NCBI GenBank assembly: GCA_900114405.1
Contig: FOSY01000017.1
Location: forward strand, 1 to 64,000
DNA: 64,000 bases
Source of the DNA: Lachnospiraceae bacterium KH1T2
GTDB taxonomy: Bacteria; Bacillota; Clostridia; Lachnospirales; Lachnospiraceae
Direction of reading: 5' to 3'
Shown: one piece after another, positions 9,031 through 18,275 of the stretch
Position numbering within the stretch: the stretch's first letter is position 1
How the letters are laid out: each line of letters opens with the position of its first letter
The notes under the pieces: model-generated
Told to the model about the DNA's origin: nothing
What the model saw: only the letters and a program-made list of their open reading frames with translations
The model's database searches: none
Position numbers and translations under genes: made by a program

Positions 9031-11141
9031 GATTAGTCATAGCAGAGAAGCCTTCCGTGGCACAGTCCATAGCAAAAGTGATCGGTGCCTCGGAGAAAAG
9101 GGATGGATATCTAGAAGGAAACGGATATCTTGTGAGCTGGTGCTTTGGTCATCTGATCGAGCTTGTGCAGCCTCAGGAATATGATCCAAAATACGAAAAA
9201 TGGAAGAAAGATGATCTGCCTATCTTTCCGGATCCGTTCAGATATAACGTGACGAACAGCACAAAAAAGCAATTCAAAGTGCTTAAAAATCTGATGGACA
9301 GGGATGATGTGACGAGTCTTGTGGAAGCGACAGACTCAGGAAGAGAAGGAGAGCTGATATTTCGTCTCGTGTATAAGCAGGCGGGATGCCGAAAGCCATT
9401 TGAGAGATTATGGATCTCGTCAATGGAAGATAGTGCCATAAGAGAGGGTTTTGAAAATCTGAAGCGATCAACAGAATATGATGCGCTGTATGAAGCAGCG
9501 TTGTGCCGGGAGCGTGCCGACTGGATCGTCGGGATCAATGCTACCCGGCTTTTTTCAACTCTTTATGGTCAGAAGCTGAATGTTGGGAGAGTCATGACAC
9601 CGACACTTGGGATGATAGTAAAGCGTGAAGCTGATATACAGGCATTCCGTCCTGAACCTTTTTATACAGTGCAGGTAAAAGTAGCCGGTATCGAGATGAC
9701 AGGAGAAAGGATAAAGGAAAAGCAGGAAGCTGAGAAATGCCTGAAAGCAGTAAATGAATCCGGGATTGCTGTGATACAGAGGCTTGAGACAAAAGATATA
9801 AAAGAAAAAGCTCCGCTCCTGTATGACCTCACATCACTGCAGAGAGAAGCAAATAAGTATTACGGATTCACTGCACAGCAGACACTGGACTATACCCAGA
9901 GCCTCTATGAGAAAAAGCTCGTGACCTATCCGAGAACGGACAGCAAGTATCTGACAGATGATATGGCAGATAGTGCTAAGGTCCTTGCGGACAAGATGAA
10001 ACAGAAATTTGGCTACACAAAGATGCTCGTGATGAATGTAAATGCTATTACAAATAGCAAAAAGGTGGGTGATCATCACGCAATCATACCTACTGTAAAT
10101 GCAGCAGATGCTGTTTTTTCAGAAATACCATCAGGCGAGCAGAAAATTCTGTCGCTTATTGCAGCAAGACTGTTATCAGCTATCGGAGATCCGGCAGAGT
10201 ACAAAGAATATGCACTTACAGCAGAATGCGGTGGTCAGATATTTTCTGCAAAGGCAAAAGCAGAGACGAGACCCGGATGGAAAGAAATCCAGGAATGGAT
10301 ATGCGGAAAAAAGGATGATGAGGAAGAGGGGGCTGATAGCAATACTGTCAAAAATAGCATAAGCGGCATCCTTAAGGCAGATCCGGATCTCTTGGAAGCA
10401 GGAAAGAGTTTGCCGGCTGTAGATGCAAAGCTGAAGGAAGGGAAGACAACAGCGAAGAAGAGATTTACGGAAGATTCGCTCCTGTCAGCTATGGAGAGAG
10501 CCGGAATAGATGAGATGCCAGACGAAGCAGAGAGGAAAGGGCTCGGTACACCGGCAACACGGGCAGGGATCATAGAAAAGCTTGTGCGCATAGGATTCAT
10601 AGAAAGAAAAGGGGATAAGAAGACAAAATATCTCGCACCCACGCATAAGGGAATGGCCCTCATTACAGTCATGCCGGAAGTGATACAGTCACCATCACTC
10701 ACAGCAGAGTGGGAGCAGAAACTTCTCGATGTAGAAAAGAATGAACTGTCCAGCGGGGAGTTTATGAGTGAGATCCGTCAGATGGTCTCAGAGCTTATCA
10801 ATACTTATGAAGCGGTAAAGGATGCAGAAGTCATGATGAAGCCAAAGTATGAACAGATCGGGACATGTCCGGCATGCGGAGCGGAGGTTGTCGAAAGGAG
10901 CAAAGGTTTCTTTTGCAGCAGCAATAAGTGTAAATTTGTCATCTGGAAAGAAAGCCGCTTCATGGATGCACTTTCAAAAAAGATGACAAAGCAGATCGCA
11001 GTGTCACTTCTTGAGAAAGGCAGATGTCACTTGACGAAGTGCAGATCAGTAAAGACGGGGAAGAACTATGACACAGACCTCGTCATGACAGCAGATGAAA
11101 ATGGGAAAGTCAGTTACAGCTTGGACTTTGAGAAAAAATGA
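9027..11141 (+). CDS. topB: DNA topoisomerase III (ICE type)
   Basis: This 704-residue type IA topoisomerase has an N-terminal Toprim domain with IAEKPSVAQSI and EATDSGREGE (residues 100-109), the catalytic tyrosine Y301 in VTYPRTDSKYL, and a C-terminal zinc-ribbon-like segment (CPACG ... CSSNKC, near 617-635). It relaxes or decatenates single-stranded DNA intermediates during transfer. The start is GTG 9027 behind AAAAGGAGG and overlaps the ArdC stop. TopB here is standard for Tn1549-type elements. Confidence 0.95.
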   Translation: MRLVIAEKPSVAQSIAKVIGASEKRDGYLEGNGYLVSWCFGHLIELVQPQEYDPKYEKWKKDDLPIFPDPFRYNVTNSTKKQFKVLKNLMDRDDVTSLVEATDSGREGELIFRLVYKQAGCRKPFERLWISSMEDSAIREGFENLKRSTEYDALYEAALCRERADWIVGINATRLFSTLYGQKLNVGRVMTPTLGMIVKREADIQAFRPEPFYTVQVKVAGIEMTGERIKEKQEAEKCLKAVNESGIAVIQRLETKDIKEKAPLLYDLTSLQREANKYYGFTAQQTLDYTQSLYEKKLVTYPRTDSKYLTDDMADSAKVLADKMKQKFGYTKMLVMNVNAITNSKKVGDHHAIIPTVNAADAVFSEIPSGEQKILSLIAARLLSAIGDPAEYKEYALTAECGGQIFSAKAKAETRPGWKEIQEWICGKKDDEEEGADSNTVKNSISGILKADPDLLEAGKSLPAVDAKLKEGKTTAKKRFTEDSLLSAMERAGIDEMPDEAERKGLGTPATRAGIIEKLVRIGFIERKGDKKTKYLAPTHKGMALITVMPEVIQSPSLTAEWEQKLLDVEKNELSSGEFMSEIRQMVSELINTYEAVKDAEVMMKPKYEQIGTCPACGAEVVERSKGFFCSSNKCKFVIWKESRFMDALSKKMTKQIAVSLLEKGRCHLTKCRSVKTGKNYDTDLVMTADENGKVSYSLDFEKK

Positions 11142-11153
11142 TAGGAGGCGCTT

Positions 11154-11510
11154 ATGAAAAAGCAGGTTACAAAGAAGATCCAGAAGTGGGATGAAGTCAC
11201 AGGAACAGCTATCGAGAGTGATGAAACTGTCAGCAGCCCGGAAGAGCAGGCAGAAGGACCGGAGCTTACGAGTCCTGCAGACAACAATCCCCTGAAGAAT
11301 GCAGAGATGGCAATGGAAGATGACTACGATTCCATAGACGGCATTATCAACAACGGTCCTAAGAAGGATATCGAAGAAGAAAGTCAGGCAGAGCAGAGAT
11401 CGGTGATGGAGAAGATCCATGAGCATGAAGAGAAGATAAAGCAGCAGAACCAGCTTCATCATCCGGAGAAAAAGAAAATAATAACAATCTCCCTGGAAAA
11501 AGGAGTCTGA
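11154..11510 (+). CDS. Hypothetical acidic ICE protein
   Basis: This 118-residue, strongly charged protein (MKKQVTKKIQKWDEVTG, an acidic middle, a Glu/Gln/Lys helical stretch around 75-105, then KKKIITISLEKGV) is probably largely disordered with one helix. A good ribosome binding site (AGGAGG at 11143-11148) and 2-base spacing to mobC show it is a real member of the operon. I do not recognise a family. A role as relaxosome or topoisomerase accessory is only suggested by position. Confidence 0.6.
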   Translation: MKKQVTKKIQKWDEVTGTAIESDETVSSPEEQAEGPELTSPADNNPLKNAEMAMEDDYDSIDGIINNGPKKDIEEESQAEQRSVMEKIHEHEEKIKQQNQLHHPEKKKIITISLEKGV

Positions 11511-11512
11511 AA

Positions 11513-11854
11513 ATGCCAGGTAAGCGTGAAGTACAGTTTCACTTCCGTACAACACCGGAAGAAGCTGAAAAGATCAGAAAGCGGATAGAGGAATCCGGAA
11601 TAAAAAAGGACGCTGCATACTTCAGGAAGATGGCGCTTAACGGATACATGATACAGATCGACCTGTCAGATGTGAAGGAGATGATACGTCTCCTTCGTAT
11701 CAACTCCAATAATCTGAATCAGTATGCAAAGAAAGCCAATGAGTGCGGATCTGTTTATGAAGAAGATATCCGGGAACTTCAAAAGGAGCAGAAAGGTCTG
11801 TGGGATGAAATGAGAAAAATACTGGAAATGCTGAGTGCTCTTCAGGAAAGCTGA
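11513..11854 (+). CDS. mobC: MobC-like relaxosome accessory protein
   Basis: This 113-residue protein opens with a ribbon-helix-helix-like segment (KREVQFHFRTTPEEAEKIRKRIEESG). It continues with the MobC block YFRKMALNGYMIQIDLSDVKEM and NSNNLNQYAKKANE, then a coiled-coil tail. MobC proteins bind near oriT and help the relaxase open the DNA. It lies immediately upstream of the relaxase, the usual order. Confidence 0.85.
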   Translation: MPGKREVQFHFRTTPEEAEKIRKRIEESGIKKDAAYFRKMALNGYMIQIDLSDVKEMIRLLRINSNNLNQYAKKANECGSVYEEDIRELQKEQKGLWDEMRKILEMLSALQES

Positions 11855-11868
11855 GGTGATAAAGGTTA

Positions 11869-13272
11869 ATGGCTGCAACGAGACTGATAGCAATGCATCA
11901 GAACAATGGTAAATCCATAAAGCAGAGTCTGAAGGATAGGATTGACTATGCTGAGAATAAAGAAAAAACGGAAGACGGAGAACTGATAACATCCTATGCC
12001 TGTGACAAAGAGACAGTTGATCAGGAATTTTATCTGGCGAAGCAGGAATATTTCAGAAAGACCGGACGGAAGCCAAAGGGAGACATCCTTGCATATCAGA
12101 TCCGGCAGTCATTTAAACCCGGAGAAATAACACCGGAGGAAGCAAATAAAGTCGGGTATGAAACAGCAATGCGATTTACCAAAGGGGAGCATGCTTTTAT
12201 AGTTGCTACACATACCGACAGGGCACATATCCATAATCACATCATAATGAATTCTGTAAATCTTTCATGTGACCGGAAGTTCCGGGATGCATGGTTCATA
12301 GCGCTGGTACTTCAGAAAGTCAGTGACAGAGTCTGTCTGGAGCATGCGCTGTCTGTAATAAAACCGAGAAAACCATCTGAACGCGATAATCATAATTCAT
12401 ATCGCAGAGTATCTTTCAGAAGTGTGGCTCGTGCGAAGATAGATGAACTTCTTTCTGAAAATCCCAAGAACTTTGATGAATTTCTGAGACAGTTATCGGA
12501 AGCCGGATATGAAATAAAAAGCGGCAAGCACGTATCTTTCAGGGGAACAGGGCAGACGAGATTTCTGCGGTTCAGATCACTTGGAAAAGGATACTCGGAG
12601 GAAGAGATACGGAAAAGAATCCTCGGAGGATATGAATTTAATCCTGATGAAGTGCAGACAAAACATGATAAAAAGCCGAAGCGGGATTTTGATCTCCTCA
12701 TTGATATCAATAAAAAGATGAAAGAGGGAAAGGGCAGAGGCTATGAACGTTGGGCGAAGACCTATAACGTAAAGCAGGTATCAAAGGCACTTCTTTACCT
12801 ACAGGAACATGGCATTCGTGACTATGCGGATCTCACGGAAAAGACAAAAAGCAGTGCAGGCAGATTTCATGAAATAGCGGATTCCATTAAAGAAAAGGAA
12901 AGCAGACTTACAGAAATAGCAGAGCTGAAGAATGCCATAAAAAATTATTCAAAGACAAGGGATACTTACGCAGAATACAGAAAAGCCGGATACAGTAAGA
13001 AGTTTTTTGAAGCACACAGGGAAGAGATACAGATTCATAAATCTGCAAAAGCTGTCTTTGACAAATATCAGATCAGGAAATTTCCAAAGTGGAAGGAACT
13101 GTCTGAAGAGTATGGAAGGATCTTAGCGGAAAAAAGAAAACTATACGAAGAGTATCGGGCAGCAAAAAAGGAGATGATGGATTATCAGATAGCAAAGCAG
13201 GATATAGATAAGTTCCTAAAGATCGACGAAGAGCAGCGTCAGAAAGAAAAAATAAAGGAATACGAGAGATAG
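11869..13272 (+). CDS. Relaxase / mobilization nuclease (MOB-P-like)
   Basis: In this 467-residue protein the N-terminal 200 residues form the nicking domain. The HxDxxHxHxH metal motif falls at H115, H120, H122 and H124 (THTDRAHIHNH), and early tyrosines are candidates for covalent attachment. The C-terminal half is Lys/Glu-rich and helical. It would nick oriT and lead the single strand into the recipient. ATG 11869 overlaps nothing and follows GAGGTGAT. The longer relaxases of some relatives carry extra domains; this one is compact. Confidence 0.92.
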   Translation: MAATRLIAMHQNNGKSIKQSLKDRIDYAENKEKTEDGELITSYACDKETVDQEFYLAKQEYFRKTGRKPKGDILAYQIRQSFKPGEITPEEANKVGYETAMRFTKGEHAFIVATHTDRAHIHNHIIMNSVNLSCDRKFRDAWFIALVLQKVSDRVCLEHALSVIKPRKPSERDNHNSYRRVSFRSVARAKIDELLSENPKNFDEFLRQLSEAGYEIKSGKHVSFRGTGQTRFLRFRSLGKGYSEEEIRKRILGGYEFNPDEVQTKHDKKPKRDFDLLIDINKKMKEGKGRGYERWAKTYNVKQVSKALLYLQEHGIRDYADLTEKTKSSAGRFHEIADSIKEKESRLTEIAELKNAIKNYSKTRDTYAEYRKAGYSKKFFEAHREEIQIHKSAKAVFDKYQIRKFPKWKELSEEYGRILAEKRKLYEEYRAAKKEMMDYQIAKQDIDKFLKIDEEQRQKEKIKEYER

Positions 13273-13352
13273 AAGAAGGAGCAGATGGCAAAAATGAAAA
13301 TGCTGTCTGCTCTTATTTTTTGTCCTTATGAGAGTCTTATGTACTCACAAAG

Positions 13353-13481
13353 TGGGTGCGCAGCCTGACCGTTCAGCGGTCAGTTCCGGGGGATTGGGGG
13401 ACGCCCACCAACAAGCAGCTTTTGCGTTCGCTACCGATACGCACTGCTTGCCACTACGAGCCCCATCACAGATAGGGGCTC
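13353..13481. other. Intergenic palindromes after the relaxase; candidate oriT
   Basis: The 239-base gap 13273-13511 is GC-richer than its surroundings. It contains TGACCG-N5-CGGTCA (13366-13382) and GAGCCCC/GGGGCTC (13458-13481), plus GTGGGTGCGC near 13353. Neither stem is followed by a T-run. An oriT beside the relaxase gene is common, and clustered inverted repeats are its usual sign, but no known nic consensus was recognised. Confidence 0.35.
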
Positions 13482-13511
13482 AGTAACAATAAAGAAAGAG
13501 CGGAGGATAAG

Positions 13512-14681
13512 ATGAGATTTATAGATTTTTTCGCCGGGATAGGCGGATTCAGAAGAGGCATGGAATTAGCCGGGCATAAATGTGTGGGATTCTGTGAATA
13601 CGATAAATTTGCGGTGGCTTCATATACTGCGATGCATCTGATCACAGATGAGCAGTATGATTACCTGAAAACTATGGACATGAAAAAAAGAAGGAAGGAG
13701 ATCTTGGATGAGAAATACAGAAATGGAGAATGGTATGCAAAGGATATCTGTGCAGTCAGGGGAGCTGATGTTCCGGAAGCGGAATGCTGGTGCTTCGGAG
13801 CACCCTGTCAGAGTTTCAGTATCGTCGGAAAAAGAGCAGGACTTGATGGAGAGTCCGGTCTCATTCGGGAAATATTTCGCTTACTCCGGGAAAAAGGGGA
13901 AGAGGATAGACCTGAATGGATTATCTATGAAAACGTTAAGGGAATGTTTTCAAGCAACAAAGGATTTGACTACCTTGCCATTCTCTCTGAAATGGACAAA
14001 CTGGGGTATGACGTGCAATGGCAGCTTTTCAACAGCAAAGATTGGGGCGTACCCCAGAACAGGGAAAGAGTGTATACTCTCGGACATCTTAGAGCGAAAG
14101 GTTTCAGAAAAATATTTCCTGTCGAGAGAGAAGATGGACAGATTGGTATTCCAGGAAACAGCGTAAAGATTCATGTGGTCTGTAATACAAAACCTGAAAA
14201 TGCAAAAAGAATCGGATACCGGGAAGATGTATGGGGAGCAAGAGGATGTGCCGGATGCATTACGGCAACGGACTATAAACAGCCGAGACAGGTTGCAATA
14301 CCGATAAAAGAGGCAGTAAAGAAAGGATATAGTGAAGCGCATTTGGGAGATTCGATAAACTTCTCCTATCCTACTAGCACTCTGAGACGTGGGCGCATTG
14401 GAAGGCAGGAGGCGCATACGCTTGACACATCATGCAGTCAGGGAATCTTCGTTCCGGTAGATGAAGATCTCAGTATGTATGCGAGATGGTATGAGAACTA
14501 CAAAAGCTATATTGCTATAAGAAGACTCACGCCAAAAGAGTGCTTCAGGCTGCAGGGATGGAGTGATGACTATTATGAAAGAGCGGCTTTTGTAAACTCG
14601 GATAGTCAGCTTTATAAGCAGGCAGGGAATGGTGTGACGGTGAATGTTGTTGAAGTCATTGGAAGAGCGTTGATGGGATAA
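13512..14681 (+). CDS. Cytosine-5 DNA methyltransferase (ICE cargo)
   Basis: This 389-residue enzyme shows the C5-methyltransferase motif order: motif I FFAGIGGFRRG (residues 4-14), motif IV GAPCQSFS with catalytic C99, motif VI ENV at 140-142, motif VIII QNRERVY, a variable recognition region about 200-310, and motifs IX-X (RLTPKECFRLQG, QAGNGV) at the C-terminus. It would methylate cytosine in a specific sequence. It sits right after the relaxase, with GCGGAGG ahead of the ATG, and has no obvious dedicated restriction partner next to it. It could protect the element or serve the defence operon that follows. Confidence 0.92.
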   Translation: MRFIDFFAGIGGFRRGMELAGHKCVGFCEYDKFAVASYTAMHLITDEQYDYLKTMDMKKRRKEILDEKYRNGEWYAKDICAVRGADVPEAECWCFGAPCQSFSIVGKRAGLDGESGLIREIFRLLREKGEEDRPEWIIYENVKGMFSSNKGFDYLAILSEMDKLGYDVQWQLFNSKDWGVPQNRERVYTLGHLRAKGFRKIFPVEREDGQIGIPGNSVKIHVVCNTKPENAKRIGYREDVWGARGCAGCITATDYKQPRQVAIPIKEAVKKGYSEAHLGDSINFSYPTSTLRRGRIGRQEAHTLDTSCSQGIFVPVDEDLSMYARWYENYKSYIAIRRLTPKECFRLQGWSDDYYERAAFVNSDSQLYKQAGNGVTVNVVEVIGRALMG

Positions 14682-14731
14682 GGGATTTTGGGGATGGTGC
14701 AGATGACATATTATTGCTGTCTGCCTTATGC

Positions 14732-14759
14732 TTGTTAATAATGAAAAAAGTAAGATAAT
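14732..14759 (+). promoter_or_regulatory. Candidate promoter of the PLD-Z1-Vsr-DUF2075 operon
   Basis: TTGTTA (14732-14737), a 16-bp spacer and GATAAT (14754-14759) form a plausible sigma-A promoter 60 bases before the PLD gene. Base composition drops sharply here from the ICE backbone into AT-rich sequence, consistent with the start of an independently acquired unit. Confidence 0.5.
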
Positions 14760-14818
14760 ATAAGTTTAAAGGTACATAAAAATGCTTAGTTTATGAGGAT
14801 GATAATGGAGGTCTGATT

Positions 14819-15982
14819 ATGCAGCTTTTGTATTCAAATATTTTGCCATTAGGGGTAGATGATGGTCAAAAAACTATTATAGATACTTTCAATGAACAAG
14901 TAAAGAAATCCGATAAAATTGAAATAGCAGTTGGGTACGTATCAAAAGCTTCACTCGATGAATTAGAAATACTGGTTGAAGAAAATAATATTAAAAATAT
15001 TTGCCTGAATATTGGTATGTACTATGTAGAGGGAATGCCGGAAAGTTCATATCATACTGCAGTAAAACTAAACAGCAAATGGAAAGATGCCGGAATTGGA
15101 GAGATCCGCATTATAAGAAGTTTTAAGTATCATGGTAAGACATATGTGTTTTATAGAGATGGTAAGCCATTTTCGGCAATTATGGGTTCGGCTAATTTGG
15201 GTGTAATCAAGCTTGATGCAAATAATCGCCGTCAATATGAGCTTTCTGCGCTGACAGAAGATTTGAATGAAGTAAAAGAACTTGAAGTGTTGGTCAATAA
15301 ATTGAAGGCTCCAAATATATCTTCAAATATTTCAGAGATCAAGGATATGCCATTAATTTATGAAACGAATAATGCTTTAACAGGAATTGAATATGTAACA
15401 CAGGTACCCAAGTCTAATGTTGATTTTTATAAAAGATGTGCTGCGTATGCTTCATTCCTTTTGCCGTTAAAGGTTCCCGCGTATGGAGAACGAATGATGG
15501 ATGATGGAAAACATTTTACTAAGTCCAATGTAAATGTATGTTATGCGGCACCAAGAAGTAAAAGAAAATCTAGGGATTGGTATGAAACCCAGCTTACGGT
15601 TTCGAAGGAGATAACCACGATAGAGGGATATCCGGAAAAGAATGTTCCGTTTTATATTGTTACGGACGATGGATATTGGTTTAAAGCGCATACTACAAGT
15701 GATGGAAATAAACAGTTTAGTGCAGTTGGTGATGAGCTTATAATGGGTCGTTGGTTAAAAGGAAGACTAGCAGCGGCTGGCTTAGTAAAACCGGTTAATG
15801 ATACACAGGCAGACAAAGATAGATCAGGAATGATTACTAAAGAAATGCTTGAAGAGTATGGGTGTGAAAATCTTTACTTGAAAAAAACAGGTCAGACTGC
15901 GCTTGATGAAGAGGGAAATCCATTAGATGTTTGGATGCTGTCTTTCAAGCCTACTGAAAGTGAAGAGGAAGGTGATGATTGA
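14819..15982 (+). CDS. PLD-family restriction-endonuclease-like nuclease (NgoFVII-like)
   Basis: Residues 1-170 resemble the N-terminal PLD nuclease domain of NgoFVII/BfiI-type restriction enzymes. There is one HxK motif at H105-G-K107 and, 16 residues on, GSAN (123-126); a single active site of this kind implies a dimer. The C-terminal 200 residues, with SKRKSRDWYETQLTVSKE, probably recognise DNA. It would be the cutting subunit of the first defence operon. AATGGAGG precedes the ATG, and its stop overlaps the Z1 gene start (TGATG). Confidence 0.75.
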   Translation: MQLLYSNILPLGVDDGQKTIIDTFNEQVKKSDKIEIAVGYVSKASLDELEILVEENNIKNICLNIGMYYVEGMPESSYHTAVKLNSKWKDAGIGEIRIIRSFKYHGKTYVFYRDGKPFSAIMGSANLGVIKLDANNRRQYELSALTEDLNEVKELEVLVNKLKAPNISSNISEIKDMPLIYETNNALTGIEYVTQVPKSNVDFYKRCAAYASFLLPLKVPAYGERMMDDGKHFTKSNVNVCYAAPRSKRKSRDWYETQLTVSKEITTIEGYPEKNVPFYIVTDDGYWFKAHTTSDGNKQFSAVGDELIMGRWLKGRLAAAGLVKPVNDTQADKDRSGMITKEMLEEYGCENLYLKKTGQTALDEEGNPLDVWMLSFKPTESEEEGDD

Positions 15983-17826
15983 TGCAGTATTTAAAAACAT
16001 ACTTAAAAAAGATATCAGATCGTGGAAATAATAAATTGGCGGAGTCAATTTCTAAAACCGCAGAAGAAGTTGGAAATAAGTATATTAAGAATTTTTCATT
16101 TATAGATCACGAGGTTGGTCTGCTTTTTGGAAACGTTCAATCAGGAAAAACAGGTCAAATGTTTGGAATAATATGTAAAGCAACGGATTTAGGGTTTCCG
16201 GTTTTTGTATTACTAACAACGGATAATGTTGTACTTCAGCAGCAGACATTAGATCGCGTTAAGGCAGATTTAGATGGATATTGTATCTGTGGTGAAAATG
16301 ACGCAGCAATATTTGCAGAGAATAGTTTGCTCATGCCTACGATTGTTGTCTTAAAGAAAAATGCGCGAGTATTAAAACTTTGGGCTAATATTTTTAGTTC
16401 AACAGGATTTATGAGGGGAAATCCTCTGTTTATTGTTGATGATGAGGCAGATGCAGCTTCATTAAATACATTAGTAAACAAGGATAAGCAATCGTCTATA
16501 AATAAATATCTGGATAATATAAAAAATGGTGCATCAAGCAGCATTTATTTACAGGTTACAGGTACACCGCAGGCAATATTCCTTCAAACAATGGCTTCTG
16601 GATGGCATCCTTATTTTACATATTATTTTCAGCCGGGTGATAGCTATCTCGGTGGAGATTTTTTCTTTCCAACAGAGGGCGCACCGGCATGTATCCAATT
16701 TTTGGAGACTTTATCTGAACCAACACATAATGTCGTAATGAGGCATCTTGCTGTTTCGGCACAAATATTGTCATCAGGGGGAAGGGTATCGAACTGTTTG
16801 TTCCATCCTAGCGTAAGACAATCTGAACATGCAAAATATGCGGATCAGGTAACACATGAATTAGCTTGGTGCGCAGAAAATATAAATGGCTCATTTTTAG
16901 ACGAGATGAAAGCAGAGTATGACAAGCTTAGTCCTGAAAAGCATAACAAGGTTACTTATGATGAGTACATAGCAAAAGCATGTGAACTTATTAATTCAAA
17001 AGCTGTTCATGTACTTGTTATGAACGGAAAAAATGATGTGGAAAGCAGCCAGTATGAGACAGGATGTAATATCGTTGTTGGTGGAAATACATTAGGAAGA
17101 GGAGTGACTTTTCCGGGACTTCAAACCATATATTACACACGTACAAGTAAAAAGCCGCAAGCAGATACTATGTGGCAGCACAGCCGGATGTTTGGATATG
17201 ATAGAGATCCTGGAATGATGAAAGTTTTTATAGATGAAAACCTTTACAAGTTATTTGCAGATATCAATGCAACTAATAATTCTATAATCGCACAGGTAGA
17301 ACGCGGAATTGAAAATATAAAGATCTACTATAAAGAAGGACTCAATCCTACTAGAAAAAATGTGCTTGATAACGATCATGTTGAAATGCTTTCAGGAGGA
17401 ACAAATTATTATCCTAATTATCCGGAGAATGATTCTATTGAAAAGATAACTGAATTGCTGTCTGCTTTTGAAAGCGATGAACCATATTATCAGGTGAGCC
17501 TAAGGGTTATGAAAGAAATACTATCACATATTATACCTAGCCCGGATTTCAGATTAGAGGCATTTAATTCTGTTTTGCAAACTATGCTGTCAGAGAAACC
17601 TGCTGGACAGGGTATTTTGATTGTAAGAAGAAATAGAGATGTTGCGCAAGGTACAGGAGCTTTGCTTTCTCCAAATGATTGGAAGTTGGGAGGAGAATTT
17701 CCTTCAAAGGTAGTATTAACAATGTATCAGGTTACAGGAAACAAAGGATGGGGAGGAAAAAAACTCTGGGTACCTAATATCAAACTTCCTGGTGATATTA
17801 TTTATTATGATGTGCACGAGGAATAA
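15982..17826 (+). CDS. Z1-domain SF2-type helicase/ATPase
   Basis: This 614-residue protein has Walker A GNVQSGKT beginning at residue 50, a DEAD box at 154-157 (IVDDEADAAS), motif III-like QVTGTPQ, then the Z1 signature GGNTLGRGVTFPGLQ and motif VI WQHSRMFGY (Q399-R402). Z1 proteins occur in restriction clusters with C5 methyltransferases and Vsr nucleases (described with the MORC/MutL-type systems). It probably translocates on DNA to license cleavage by the PLD nuclease. I chose ATG 15982, one codon after TTG 15979, because it overlaps the upstream stop and so is translationally coupled. Confidence 0.85.
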   Translation: MQYLKTYLKKISDRGNNKLAESISKTAEEVGNKYIKNFSFIDHEVGLLFGNVQSGKTGQMFGIICKATDLGFPVFVLLTTDNVVLQQQTLDRVKADLDGYCICGENDAAIFAENSLLMPTIVVLKKNARVLKLWANIFSSTGFMRGNPLFIVDDEADAASLNTLVNKDKQSSINKYLDNIKNGASSSIYLQVTGTPQAIFLQTMASGWHPYFTYYFQPGDSYLGGDFFFPTEGAPACIQFLETLSEPTHNVVMRHLAVSAQILSSGGRVSNCLFHPSVRQSEHAKYADQVTHELAWCAENINGSFLDEMKAEYDKLSPEKHNKVTYDEYIAKACELINSKAVHVLVMNGKNDVESSQYETGCNIVVGGNTLGRGVTFPGLQTIYYTRTSKKPQADTMWQHSRMFGYDRDPGMMKVFIDENLYKLFADINATNNSIIAQVERGIENIKIYYKEGLNPTRKNVLDNDHVEMLSGGTNYYPNYPENDSIEKITELLSAFESDEPYYQVSLRVMKEILSHIIPSPDFRLEAFNSVLQTMLSEKPAGQGILIVRRNRDVAQGTGALLSPNDWKLGGEFPSKVVLTMYQVTGNKGWGGKKLWVPNIKLPGDIIYYDVHEE

Positions 17827-17846
17827 TTTGTTAGGGTGGCTTTAAG

Positions 17847-18275
17847 ATGGCTGATAATCATACGAAAGAAGTTCGCAGTCTTAACATGTCGCATATTCGA
17901 AGTATAAATTCAAAGCCAGAAGAAATTGTAAGGAAGTACTTGTTTTCTCAAGGTTTTAGATACAGAAAAAATGATAAAAAACTTCCGGGAAAACCAGATA
18001 TTGTTTTGCCAAAGTACAAAACCGTGATTTTTGTAAATGGATGTTTTTGGCATAAGCATGATTGTCCGCGTTTTGTATGGCCTGCTTCAAATACAGAATA
18101 TTGGATTCCTAAAATTCAAAGAAATGTTGATCGTGATATAGAAATTCATGAATTGCTTAGAAATGCAGGATGGAACGTGATAGTTGTCTGGGAATGCGAA
18201 TTAAAGAGAAAGATAAGAGATGAAAAATTGTTAGAATTAAAAAATAAGATTTTGAGGGGATGTGACAATGCCTAA
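17847..18275 (+). CDS. vsr: Very short patch repair endonuclease (Vsr)
   Basis: This 142-residue protein aligns without gaps to the E. coli Vsr active-site region: D51 in LPGKPDIVLPKY, then FVNGCFWHKHDC with H69, and zinc ligands C66, H71, C73 plus the later Cys in VVWECELK. Vsr nicks next to T:G mismatches made by deamination of 5-methylcytosine, which fits the two C5 methyltransferases nearby. Position 64, His in E. coli, is Asn here. It lies 20 bases after Z1 and overlaps the DUF2075 gene by 8 bases. Confidence 0.9.
   Translation: MADNHTKEVRSLNMSHIRSINSKPEEIVRKYLFSQGFRYRKNDKKLPGKPDIVLPKYKTVIFVNGCFWHKHDCPRFVWPASNTEYWIPKIQRNVDRDIEIHELLRNAGWNVIVVWECELKRKIRDEKLLELKNKILRGCDNA

Noticed and set aside
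13708-14166. A 152-codon + strand frame inside the first methyltransferase
   Set aside because: It lies in another frame of a gene with all C5-methyltransferase motifs and has no family signal.
13512-14681. First methyltransferase as the DISARM methylase
   Set aside because: It is separated from the drm genes by the whole Z1 operon and follows the relaxase as ICE cargo; the 20302-21357 enzyme is a better candidate, though this cannot be settled by reading.
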